Source: an uncultured Saprospirales bacterium
GTDB taxonomy: Bacteria > Bacteroidota > Bacteroidia > Chitinophagales > Saprospiraceae
Direction: 5' to 3'
Assembly (NCBI GenBank): GCA_937926355.1
Contig: CALAZP010000240.1
Coordinates: forward strand, 1-17,392
Length of the DNA stretch: 17,392 nucleotides
This document shows, one piece after another, positions 7,829-14,315 of the stretch (position 1 is its first letter; each line of letters starts with the position of its first letter). The notes beneath the pieces were generated by a model. It made no database searches. It was not told the DNA's origin and saw only the letters and a program-made list of their open reading frames with translations. The position numbers and the translations under genes were made by a program.

Positions 7829-8316
7829 TAAAAGAGTCTTTTAATCTTTCTCTTAGAAAGCACACCGAATTTTTCCTCCAATTCGTTAATTATGGTCTCC
7901 TTGTATTTAGCAGGAATTAACTCATAAGCTTTGGCATAGGGTACGTTTATGAAATCACAGATCACGACGAACTTTTCGGAAAATCCAAATTCGGTTTCCT
8001 CTAGCTTTTCAAGCACATCCTGAAAAAGATGTGGAATTAAATCTTTGGGTATTTTCTTTTTATATGAAAGTGGATACCATCGAGAGGATTGGAATGCAGC
8101 AAAAACAGTTTCCTCTAGTTTTTTAAGGTATAAATATTCTTCCTCATCATAACTTCCTTCTAAGAAAACATGATTGACATTTACCTCATAGCTTTCCTGA
8201 TGCGAATTATCGTTAGTGGGGTTATTATGTGCACCAAATATCTTATCTCCGAGTTGCTTCTTTTTAGGTTTCGCTTCTCCTGTTGCTCCTGGGTCTTTCT
8301 TTTTTCTTCCGAACAT
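7828..8316 (-). CDS. Unknown 162-aa protein of the recombination operon
   Basis: I do not recognise this family. The start is set at the ATG at 8316 (MFGRKKKDPGATG), because the longer frame opens with TTG at 8370 inside the end of gene 41 and adds 18 unconserved basic residues. Residues 1-45 are basic and disordered-looking with a KPKKK run. Residues about 58-162 look folded and alpha-helical (YDEEEYLYLKKLEETVFAAF, then LIPHLFQDVLEKLEETEFGF, and AYELIPAKYKETIINELEEKFGV) and end KRKIKRLF. No enzyme motif or membrane segment is seen. Its place between helicase and nuclease genes, coupled to gene 47, suggests a replication/recombination accessory or DNA-binding role, which is inference. Confidence 0.7.
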   Translation of the reverse strand: MFGRKKKDPGATGEAKPKKKQLGDKIFGAHNNPTNDNSHQESYEVNVNHVFLEGSYDEEEYLYLKKLEETVFAAFQSSRWYPLSYKKKIPKDLIPHLFQDVLEKLEETEFGFSEKFVVICDFINVPYAKAYELIPAKYKETIINELEEKFGVLSKRKIKRLF

Positions 8317-8335
8317 TAATTTTCTTATTCTTTTT

Positions 8336-9631
8336 CTATCCCTCCGTATGCATCGGGATATTATTCTCAACTATCCTCATATATGTATAGTCCACATTAA
8401 ACATCTTGTAGGCATTTTTATAGCCATCATCTCTGTTAGCGATTAGCTTGAGCTTATATTCCTGATTTGCATACATCATCGGATCTTGGATAATTCCAAA
8501 AAGCCCATCCACGGTAGCAACAAGGCCAGAGGATTCCGCAGCTGAGTTTATACTTAGATCGGTAGAATCGAAGTCGCTTTGCTTAGTCTGGGTTGCCGTA
8601 ATAACTGCCCATTCGTTTGCCATAGCCATACCCCTGATATCCTCCGCGATCTGTTTAATTTTCATATAGGTGTTCTCAGAATTTGGATTTCTCCAGTTCT
8701 TCATGATGTTGATATAATCAATAACAACCACCTTAAATTTGATTCCATTAGCCTCCTCCACTTTCTTAAGATATCTTTCAACGTCAAGTGAAGATGCTTG
8801 CGAGGTTGGAAATTCCTTCACAAAGAGCTTGCCAGGTACCCTTAGATTATCGTAAGTGAGAGAACTTATTTTCTTTTTAAGCTTTACCTGATCCTCAACA
8901 ATATCGGAATACTCATTTACAGGGATCCCTAGTAGATTGGCTCCAAGTCTTTTCACATATTTGCGATCGTTCATCTCCAACGAGATAACTGCTACATTGT
9001 GTCCAGCTTTAACTGCCTGAGCTGCTAGATTACCAAGCCAGAGAGATTTACCTACTTTAGGCATTCCCATGAAAACATACAGAGACTTAGCGTTGAATCC
9101 TCCGCCAAGTACGGTATCGATAAAGGGAAATCCAGTTGAGAATCTGTTATATGTTAATTGCTTATGACTTTCTGGGTGAAAGAAGTCCAATCCATGGTCA
9201 AAAGAGAAATCTATATTGTTTCTCTCCACAACAATGTTTTTAAAGGAACTGATTACATCCTTTATGTTTTCAGAGGTAACTGGAGTGCTTTGGATATACT
9301 TAATGCCGTCGACTGCACTGCCAACAAGATTTTTATATTCAATAAAAAGTTCGGTAGTCTCTTTGAGCCAATCCTCCTGGTATCTGGTTAGATCAACCTG
9401 ATAGACTGCATCAACCTCCCCAGACTGTAAATCCTTCTGTTCAAGCTTTGCACCTTCCTTAAGTTGTTCAGCTGTTGGGCTTTCATTGTATTTTGACCAA
9501 AACTGTTTACTCAAAGTAAAAATATCCTGGAATCCCTTATTTTTGAAGAAATCTGGTTTACAATTCTCTACATAGGATGGATTTTCTAGGATATATCTAA
9601 GTATTATATTTTCTGAGTGATTTAGATCCAT
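8336..9631 (-). CDS. 41: Replicative DNA helicase, gp41/DnaB type
   Basis: Hexameric 5'-3' helicase that unwinds the fork. Residues 1-130 are a helical N-terminal domain; the RecA-type motor follows. Walker A is GMPKVGKS (189-196), the catalytic Glu is in SLEM (E219), Walker B is VVVIDYIN (301-308), sensor motif 3 is ITATQT (344-349), and a likely arginine finger is R400 in ANRDDG. At 431 aa it is a little shorter than T4 gp41 (475). A good Shine-Dalgarno GGAG lies 5 nt before the ATG, one of the few in the window. It follows the 100-aa gene after 2 nt and sits in the same operon as uvsX, matching the T4 uvsX-40-41 neighbourhood. Confidence 0.94.
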   Translation of the reverse strand: MDLNHSENIILRYILENPSYVENCKPDFFKNKGFQDIFTLSKQFWSKYNESPTAEQLKEGAKLEQKDLQSGEVDAVYQVDLTRYQEDWLKETTELFIEYKNLVGSAVDGIKYIQSTPVTSENIKDVISSFKNIVVERNNIDFSFDHGLDFFHPESHKQLTYNRFSTGFPFIDTVLGGGFNAKSLYVFMGMPKVGKSLWLGNLAAQAVKAGHNVAVISLEMNDRKYVKRLGANLLGIPVNEYSDIVEDQVKLKKKISSLTYDNLRVPGKLFVKEFPTSQASSLDVERYLKKVEEANGIKFKVVVIDYINIMKNWRNPNSENTYMKIKQIAEDIRGMAMANEWAVITATQTKQSDFDSTDLSINSAAESSGLVATVDGLFGIIQDPMMYANQEYKLKLIANRDDGYKNAYKMFNVDYTYMRIVENNIPMHTEG

Positions 9632-9633
9632 AT

Positions 9634-9936
9634 TTACTCCGAATATCTGGGTACTTCTTTTAACTTATATTTTTTATTACCAGCATAGACACCAGATTCA
9701 ATAAAATCTCCGTCGCCGATCATATTTTCTATGACCTCTCCGTGTTTTGTTTTCGACCAATCAGATCCAAATACGGAATTAAAAGTCTGCAATGTAAATT
9801 CACCACCAGGTCTACCGTCTTTTACCAGGTAGACGGAAAGTTCGTAAATAATATCCTCTTTTGTTGGGTATTCAGGTAGAGACTTCCATAGGTTCATAAG
9901 GTATTTAAACTTAACCTTATTCCTGTTCATCACCAT
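9634..9936 (-). CDS. Unknown 100-aa protein between uvsX and gene 41
   Basis: A small soluble protein starting MVMNRNKVKFKYLMNLWKSL; an ATG two codons on (9930) is an equally possible start. It overlaps the end of uvsX by 20 nt and stops 2 nt before gene 41. The order YPTKEDIIYELSVYLV, then FTLQTFNSVFGSDW, then HGEVIENMIGDGDFIE and a YAGNKKYKL hairpin reads like a compact helical/winged-helix fold, though no helix-turn-helix signature is certain. It occupies the T4 gene 40 position but lacks the hydrophobic segment expected for that membrane-associated head-initiation protein. Function unknown; a DNA-binding or recombination-mediator role is only a guess from context. Confidence 0.7.
   Translation of the reverse strand: MVMNRNKVKFKYLMNLWKSLPEYPTKEDIIYELSVYLVKDGRPGGEFTLQTFNSVFGSDWSKTKHGEVIENMIGDGDFIESGVYAGNKKYKLKEVPRYSE
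9637..9640 (-). promoter_or_regulatory. Shine-Dalgarno GGAG for gene 41
   Basis: GGAG with a 5-nt spacer before the helicase ATG at 9631. It stands out because most other starts in the window lack such a site. Confidence 0.6.
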
Positions 9937-11086
9937 CAGATTCTAATGCGTTACTAATTTCATCGTTTGAAGCCATCGCTGGAAGCTTGAAGTGTGACTG
10001 GATCACGTTCTTATCAAGTTCTTCGAGCACCTCCTGGGTAAATACCTCTGGCGTGAATAGCTGGGAAGAAGTTACGGTTTTACCCAGATGTCTCACCGCC
10101 CATCTTGCCTGTGGACTGTCACTTGGTATAAAAACTGTTTCCTTTTTACCATCCACAGTTTGCTCCTCGAATTTACCTCTACCGATACCACAGGCTTCCC
10201 AACTAATGAAGTCCTGTAGGCCCACATATGGATTCATACCATTTGCGAAGGAAATGTGGAACTTAACAGGTTCTGGTACTGTAAACCTGCTCTTTTTTAA
10301 ATTGGAGGTAACAATAATACCAGTCTTAGTTGTACTGTTACCCTCTTTTAATTGTGCCTTAGATAGGAACGATATTACAGACATTGCAAAGATCGGTCCA
10401 TCTCCGCCAGAACTTTCTTTGGTTGGGAAAAATCCACCTCCAGCATAAACGTGGTTTGTACAGACCAATGGAATTTTAGCAGCTGTTAAATCTAAAGTGA
10501 TTACTCTAAACAGTTTCCTAAGTTCTTTAGCTTTAGCACCCATGTCTGCCGCATTCTTCCCGGATATAGCATCGTTAAGCTCCTTATCCGTGCTAAGCAT
10601 TCCTAAAGAATCCAAAACCAACAAGATCTTAGGTTGATCCCCCCTTTCTCTTGCCTTCTTTACAAGTTCTAAAAGATTTGTTACAAAGGTTTGGAATTCA
10701 GTAACGGTTTTTATTGGTTGGTACCTAACTTTATCTGGATCGATACCAAATTTGATAGCTGACGATTTATCAATAGCACCCTCAGTGTCACAATAAATAA
10801 CATCATACCCCTTCTTTTGTGCTTCCCTAGCAACGTTTAAACACACAAACGATTTACCAGTTCCTGGATCACCCATTAGACCCAAGCTTCTTGTGTTTGG
10901 AATACCACCAAACAAAGTCCCAGATAGCTGGGCATTCAATAGATAGTTGCCCGTTGGTATCCACTCGTCTACCTCACTAAATGTGTTCTCCGTTAAAATT
11001 GATCCTGTCTCAAATCCTTTAATCTTAGATAATTCCTTGTCTAAATCCAAAAATGAAAATCCCTTTGATGTTGACTTCTTTGCCAT
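9917..11086 (-). CDS. uvsX: UvsX recombinase (RecA/RadA family)
   Basis: Strand-exchange ATPase that coats single-stranded DNA and drives recombination-dependent replication and repair. Walker A is GDPGTGKS (72-79), the catalytic acidic residue is in DTEGAID (E103), Walker B is ILLVLDS (154-160), and NH 211-212 is followed by the Gly-rich, flexible DNA-binding loop L2 (GGGFFPTKESSGGDG, about 216-230). The C-terminus is acidic (ESDGDEQE), as in T4 UvsX. At 389 aa it matches T4 UvsX (391). It is the first gene of the compact operon running to gene 46 at 5049. The ATG at 11086 has no strong Shine-Dalgarno (AAAGTTATATT leader); a candidate TATAAT lies 22 nt upstream. Confidence 0.96.
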   Translation of the reverse strand: MAKKSTSKGFSFLDLDKELSKIKGFETGSILTENTFSEVDEWIPTGNYLLNAQLSGTLFGGIPNTRSLGLMGDPGTGKSFVCLNVAREAQKKGYDVIYCDTEGAIDKSSAIKFGIDPDKVRYQPIKTVTEFQTFVTNLLELVKKARERGDQPKILLVLDSLGMLSTDKELNDAISGKNAADMGAKAKELRKLFRVITLDLTAAKIPLVCTNHVYAGGGFFPTKESSGGDGPIFAMSVISFLSKAQLKEGNSTTKTGIIVTSNLKKSRFTVPEPVKFHISFANGMNPYVGLQDFISWEACGIGRGKFEEQTVDGKKETVFIPSDSPQARWAVRHLGKTVTSSQLFTPEVFTQEVLEELDKNVIQSHFKLPAMASNDEISNALESDGDEQE

Positions 11087-11099
11087 AATATAACTTTAT

Positions 11100-11206
11100 A
11101 GTTTGGGTATTATACCTTTAAAAATAGGAAGTGTTTCCAGACTTATCACAAGTTTGGGATTTGATGCGTGTGCGGCTACTACCTATTAAAAAGTTTGGGG
11201 TTTGGG
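11100..11206 (+). repeat. Short direct repeats AGTTTGGG (three copies plus one partial)
   Basis: AGTTTGGG occurs at 11100-11107, 11151-11158 and 11192-11199, followed at once by GTTTGGG at 11200-11206. On the minus strand they read CCCAAACT. Spacings of 51 and 41 nt do not suggest a fixed array. They flank the uvsX promoter candidate, so they may be binding sites. Confidence 0.45.
11109..11114 (-). promoter_or_regulatory. Candidate uvsX promoter, -10 TATAAT
   Basis: A perfect TATAAT lies 22 nt before the uvsX ATG, inside the palindrome-like GGTATAATACC. A -35 at 17-nt spacing would be GAAACA, a poor match to TTGACA (3 of 6), so an activator may be needed. The motif differs from the (G/A)ATATATA(G/A) elements before virion genes, consistent with earlier expression of the recombination operon. 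Confidence 0.4.
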
Positions 11207-11289
11207 ACCTAAAGAATGGTTAGCTTATATAGATATTCTATCCCTGGGGAATCACAAGTAATTCTTTTAGGGGTCTATCACAGGTTTTG

Positions 11290-11312
11290 TTTCACTTTGA
11301 GTGAAATTTTTT
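11290..11312 (+). terminator. Hairpin with T-run, plus-strand terminator orientation
   Basis: TTTCACT-TTG-AGTGAAA followed by six T forms a simple intrinsic-terminator shape on the plus strand. It lies 3 nt past the stop of the 371-aa gene, but the T-run is on the strand opposite to all genes. On the minus strand the stem is followed by CAAAACC, so termination of the local genes there would be weak. Confidence 0.35.
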
Positions 11313-11315
11313 CCA

Positions 11316-12431
11316 TTAGCGTGACATTCTCCTTTTAAGAAGCTTTCTTAGCTCGTCTGGACTGACCAGAGCACCCTTTCTGAGTGTGGAGTCCTCCTGT
11401 GGAGATGGAATGGGTTCATCTTGTCCTACTGGGATCATTAAGTTAGATCTTCTTCTTAGATCCTCCTCAGTTTCTTTTCGAGCAACTTTTTCCTCTACAA
11501 AATCTAATATCCTGTTCCCAGCATCGATATATTCCTTTGCGTCGGTTGAAGGAGCAAACTCTTTAATAACGTTTTCCTTGCCTTTGTTGATTTTTTCAAT
11601 CCCGGTCTTAATATCCTCCTGGAGTTCTAATAAATCTGTATACTGATCAACTATGTACTTTTCCTGAACATTGGTTATTAACCAACCTTGCCTTTTATAG
11701 GATTTCCTGACGGATTTTGATAATTCAAGAGATGGATCCGGAGTAGGGGTTGTAAGTATTTTTTGTACCTTATCTGCTGCTGGAGTAATATATCTCGCTA
11801 CAACATCGTCCAAATAGGATTCTGCTTCTGGAAAGAGTTGCTTCATGTTTCTGGAGAGTGAAAGTGCTCTTGTTATTGAAGAACTTAAATTATCTGCAAG
11901 TGTTAGCAGTTCACTCTCAGAAGGAGGTCTTTTATTATCTACACCCTCAACCAGAAGTGACTCCTCGAGTTTATAAGGTTCGGTTGGAAGTGATTGGTTT
12001 ATAAGTTGAAGCCTTTCCCTAATTTTTCTTGGAACAAGATCCTTGCTTAATATCTCAGAAGCGGCCTTAAATTTTTCGAGTGCCTTAGGTATTTCTTTAG
12101 AATTAACACCGACATCAAAGAATCTACCGACGTTTATTCTTTCACTCCTTCTGCCAGAAGCGTATTGCTCAATCTCTGACTGAATATCTTCCGCAACCTG
12201 TATTATTTTATCCCATTTTTTATTTGGATTCATCTCAGATGAAATCTGTGTCATTTGGGATTTCCATTCATTGGGATCTGCGTCAGTCTTTGCAATAGCA
12301 TAGAAATATCCTAAAAGATTAAAAGCCCTACTTACACCCAAAGCCACAGCCTTGTAAGCAGATAAAGGAGAATATGGTGTATTCTCCCTCTCATTAATAT
12401 TAAAGTCCTGATATTTCTTTAGATGTCTCAA
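11316..12431 (-). CDS. Putative capsid-targeted internal virion protein, 371 aa
   Basis: Unknown family. The start is TTG at 12431, giving MRHLKKYQDFNINE, which resembles the capsid-targeting peptide of T4 internal protein I (MKTYQEFIAE, recalled from the literature). INE-R at residues 12-15 fits the prohead protease consensus (L/I)-x-E, so cleavage after E14 is predicted. A second candidate is LVE-G (160-163). The rest is mostly helical, with a charged region from about 115 to 165, a long helical stretch 255-325 and a basic tail (RKLLKRRMSR). No enzyme motif, signal peptide or membrane helix is evident. It starts 4 nt after the 600-aa gene, so the two form one unit. It may be packaged in the head and perhaps injected; this is inference. 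Confidence 0.68.
   Translation of the reverse strand: MRHLKKYQDFNINERENTPYSPLSAYKAVALGVSRAFNLLGYFYAIAKTDADPNEWKSQMTQISSEMNPNKKWDKIIQVAEDIQSEIEQYASGRRSERINVGRFFDVGVNSKEIPKALEKFKAASEILSKDLVPRKIRERLQLINQSLPTEPYKLEESLLVEGVDNKRPPSESELLTLADNLSSSITRALSLSRNMKQLFPEAESYLDDVVARYITPAADKVQKILTTPTPDPSLELSKSVRKSYKRQGWLITNVQEKYIVDQYTDLLELQEDIKTGIEKINKGKENVIKEFAPSTDAKEYIDAGNRILDFVEEKVARKETEEDLRRRSNLMIPVGQDEPIPSPQEDSTLRKGALVSPDELRKLLKRRMSR
12390..12431 (-). other. Capsid-targeting-like peptide of the 371-aa protein
   Basis: Codons 1-14 encode MRHLKKYQDFNINE. The KxYQ(D/E)F-x-x-E spacing and the INE end follow T4 internal-protein leaders, which direct proteins into the prohead before cleavage by the gp21 protease. 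Confidence 0.5.
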
Positions 12432-12435
12432 GGGA

Positions 12436-14238
12436 TTAAAAATCTGTATCTACCTTGTAGTTTTCTTTGGTTCCATCAAACTTTTTCAAGGCCCATTTGT
12501 AGGTATCGTTTATTTGATCTCCCAAGGTCTTTTTTCTAAGCTGTTTGTATGTTTCCCCGAATTCTCTGATTTCGTCCCATAAATGATCCCAAGCATCGGA
12601 ATCCTCTTCCTTCAGGCCTTGATATTCCCCGTTAAGAAGATCTGCCGCTTTTTTCAGGAAAGGCTTTCTAATTTGGTTGTACCACCAGGTTCCAGTTGAC
12701 ATATATTTTTCACCAAATACCTCTTCGACTGCTTTATCTTCATCGTCATTAAACGTACCTTTATATTCTTTCCAAAAGCTGTCCTTGTCATAAAGATCCA
12801 CGATTTTATCATTTGCATCCTCAAGAAGTTTTTCGATTTCTTCTACTATCTTATCTGTGTCGATTTCCTCTTTCTTTCCCTCTTTTGGTGCCGATGATGA
12901 GCTTCCTGTTGAAGCCGACGATTTTGCTTTCTCTGGATCAAAAGCTTCATTTAGATCGAATGAGCCAAATCCTCTTAGGTATTTATATGTAGAGATGCTT
13001 TCGTTTAATGGCTCGAACACAATTTTATCCATCAGCTCCTGTGTGATTACATCAGACGTATCATCTAATCCAAATCCTGCTTTTAATGCTTTAACTATTG
13101 CCTTTGTAGTCTTACCAAACATTCCATCTGCTCCGAAGCCAACAAATTTTTGGAAAAGCTCGAAATCTTCAAATGGTTCGTAATCCTTAAACTTATCGGT
13201 TACTGCTTCTTGGAATTTAGCGACCTCTGCATTTCTCCTTCTACCTGAAATTCTTTCTGGATCTAGATCTCCAGAGAGCTCAATTCTTCTTTCTGCTCTT
13301 TCCTTCTCTTCTTTAGCCTTTTTCTCTTCCTCCTTAGCCTTTGCCTCCTCTTCCGCTTTTTTTGCTAATTCCTCTTTTACCGTTGACTCCATCTTAAAAG
13401 CGTTTTCGGCAATATCCAGTCCCTGGATGTAGATTGCGGAAGCTTCTCTGTTAGCTGTATTTGATTTTGCTAACTGCTCTTCCTTCTTAGTTATCTCTAA
13501 AGGAATCTCGTTTAGCCTATTTCCAATCTCTTGGAGTTGAGTTTCTTCTATATCTTTTCTTCTTAGAGTAGAAAGCTCTGAAAGCTTTAAGATAATCTCA
13601 CTGACTTCACCTATAAGTCTAGTGACTAAGGTCTGTAATCCTTCGCTATCTTTTTGACTTTCTAGTTGTGCTTTAAGAGCAACTGCTTGACTATTTAGGT
13701 TTTTGATATTACCCTTTTTCCCAGTAAACCATCCCTCGAATATTTGATCATCTCCAGCTGGAGGCAATTTAGATTCTGAAGCTTTTTCTGCTTTATCTAG
13801 AGCTCTATCTGACTCTTGTTTTGCTTTTTTAAGGTCTTCTTGATATTCTTCAATCATCGATTTTACCTTATCGTCCATTGCAGTAATAACCTCTTCGTTA
13901 CCTTCGTATTGCTTTACTAGTGCTGATAGGGCATCAACAAATTTATCAGCAGCTTTCTTCCATTCGGTATTAACATTGGCATCCTTAAATTCTTTGGTTA
14001 CCTCTTCTGCAACAGACCCCGCAACCTCTTTCATTTTTTCTAGTTTCTCTGCGGGCTCTGCATTCTTAATTGAATCAAGATCCGCAAGAATCTTAGAATA
14101 ACCATCAGTTAGGGCACTCAAAGAACCGTAACACATAAAGAAAGAATTAACAATTCTCCTTAGGGTAGCTTCTGTTTGTCCTTGTAATTCCTCAGCTTCG
14201 TAAAGTGCTGAAAATTTATTGAAATCAAAAATCCTCAT
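12436..14238 (-). CDS. Putative capsid-targeted virion protein with coiled coil and peptidoglycan-binding-like domain, 600 aa
   Basis: Starts MRIFDFNKFSALYE-AEE: a short leader ending in LYE, which fits (L/I)-x-E cleavage by a T4-type prohead protease after E14. Residues 20-160 are helical and Lys/Glu-rich; 283-322 form a strongly charged coiled coil (EELAKKAEEEAKAKEEEKK). Residues about 344-406 read like a peptidoglycan-binding domain 1 (KFQEAV, FQKFVGFGADGMFGKTTKAI, then LDDTSDVITQELMDKI). Residues 415-431 (STYKYLRGFGSFDLNE, then A) look like a second internal leader with an LNE-A site, followed by a low-complexity linker (436-458) and a helical C-domain (459-600, with Trp-rich WWYNQIRKPFLKKAADLL). 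The promoter-like element is 24 nt upstream. Overall family unknown; head location and cell-wall contact are inferred. Confidence 0.7.
   Translation of the reverse strand: MRIFDFNKFSALYEAEELQGQTEATLRRIVNSFFMCYGSLSALTDGYSKILADLDSIKNAEPAEKLEKMKEVAGSVAEEVTKEFKDANVNTEWKKAADKFVDALSALVKQYEGNEEVITAMDDKVKSMIEEYQEDLKKAKQESDRALDKAEKASESKLPPAGDDQIFEGWFTGKKGNIKNLNSQAVALKAQLESQKDSEGLQTLVTRLIGEVSEIILKLSELSTLRRKDIEETQLQEIGNRLNEIPLEITKKEEQLAKSNTANREASAIYIQGLDIAENAFKMESTVKEELAKKAEEEAKAKEEEKKAKEEKERAERRIELSGDLDPERISGRRRNAEVAKFQEAVTDKFKDYEPFEDFELFQKFVGFGADGMFGKTTKAIVKALKAGFGLDDTSDVITQELMDKIVFEPLNESISTYKYLRGFGSFDLNEAFDPEKAKSSASTGSSSSAPKEGKKEEIDTDKIVEEIEKLLEDANDKIVDLYDKDSFWKEYKGTFNDDEDKAVEEVFGEKYMSTGTWWYNQIRKPFLKKAADLLNGEYQGLKEEDSDAWDHLWDEIREFGETYKQLRKKTLGDQINDTYKWALKKFDGTKENYKVDTDF
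12946..12996 (-). other. Internal leader-like segment with LNE-A site in the 600-aa protein
   Basis: Residues 415-431 encode TYKYLRGFGSFDLNE, ending at an (L/I)-x-E processing consensus followed by Ala. Its shape resembles an N-terminal capsid-targeting peptide placed mid-protein, suggesting a fused or twice-processed protein. Confidence 0.4.
14197..14238 (-). other. Capsid-targeting-like peptide of the 600-aa protein
   Basis: Codons 1-14 encode MRIFDFNKFSALYE, ending in LYE before A15. Length, basic and aromatic composition, and the terminal (L/I)-x-E fit T4-type leaders removed by the prohead protease. Confidence 0.5.
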
Positions 14239-14261
14239 TTTGGTGATATATTATTTTCAAA

Positions 14262-14270
14262 CTATATATC
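14262..14270 (-). promoter_or_regulatory. Candidate late promoter element GATATATAG
   Basis: Minus-strand GATATATAG lies 24 nt before the ATG at 14238, in the 77-bp gap after gmd. It is identical to the element at 1866. It places the capsid-targeted pair in the same regulatory class as the tail genes. No terminator is evident between gmd and this element. Confidence 0.5.
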
Positions 14271-14315
14271 CCAAGTGATTTTTGAAAGTTATGTTGTTGA
14301 AAGAATGCTAGGGAT

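Larger units (their letters stand above)
11087..11315. other. 229-bp non-coding region upstream of uvsX
   Basis: The longest gene-free stretch. From high to low coordinate it holds a hairpin (11290-11312), an AT-rich TATATAA-like stretch (about 11224-11236), three AGTTTGGG copies on the plus strand (11100, 11151, 11192) plus a GTTTGGG at 11200, and a promoter candidate at 11109-11114. Only very short open frames are present. It separates the capsid-targeted gene pair from the recombination operon and is the obvious control region for uvsX. Confidence 0.7.

Noticed and set aside
8317..8370. Longer TTG start for the 162-aa gene
   Set aside because: It would lie within the end of gene 41 and add a run of basic residues; the ATG at 8316 is simpler, though GGAGG at 8341-8345 is too far to decide.
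9809..9838. Stem GTCTACC/GGTAGAC as a regulatory hairpin
   Set aside because: Inside the 100-aa gene, with no T-run or regulatory context.
9987..10448. 153-aa plus-strand open frame
   Set aside because: Antisense to uvsX, whose motifs and length are fully intact; no recognisable protein features.
11278..11316. 12-codon minus-strand frame (MEKISLKVKQNL) starting on the 371-aa stop, with AGGAG before it
   Set aside because: Too short to support; it also runs through the hairpin, so coincidence is likely.
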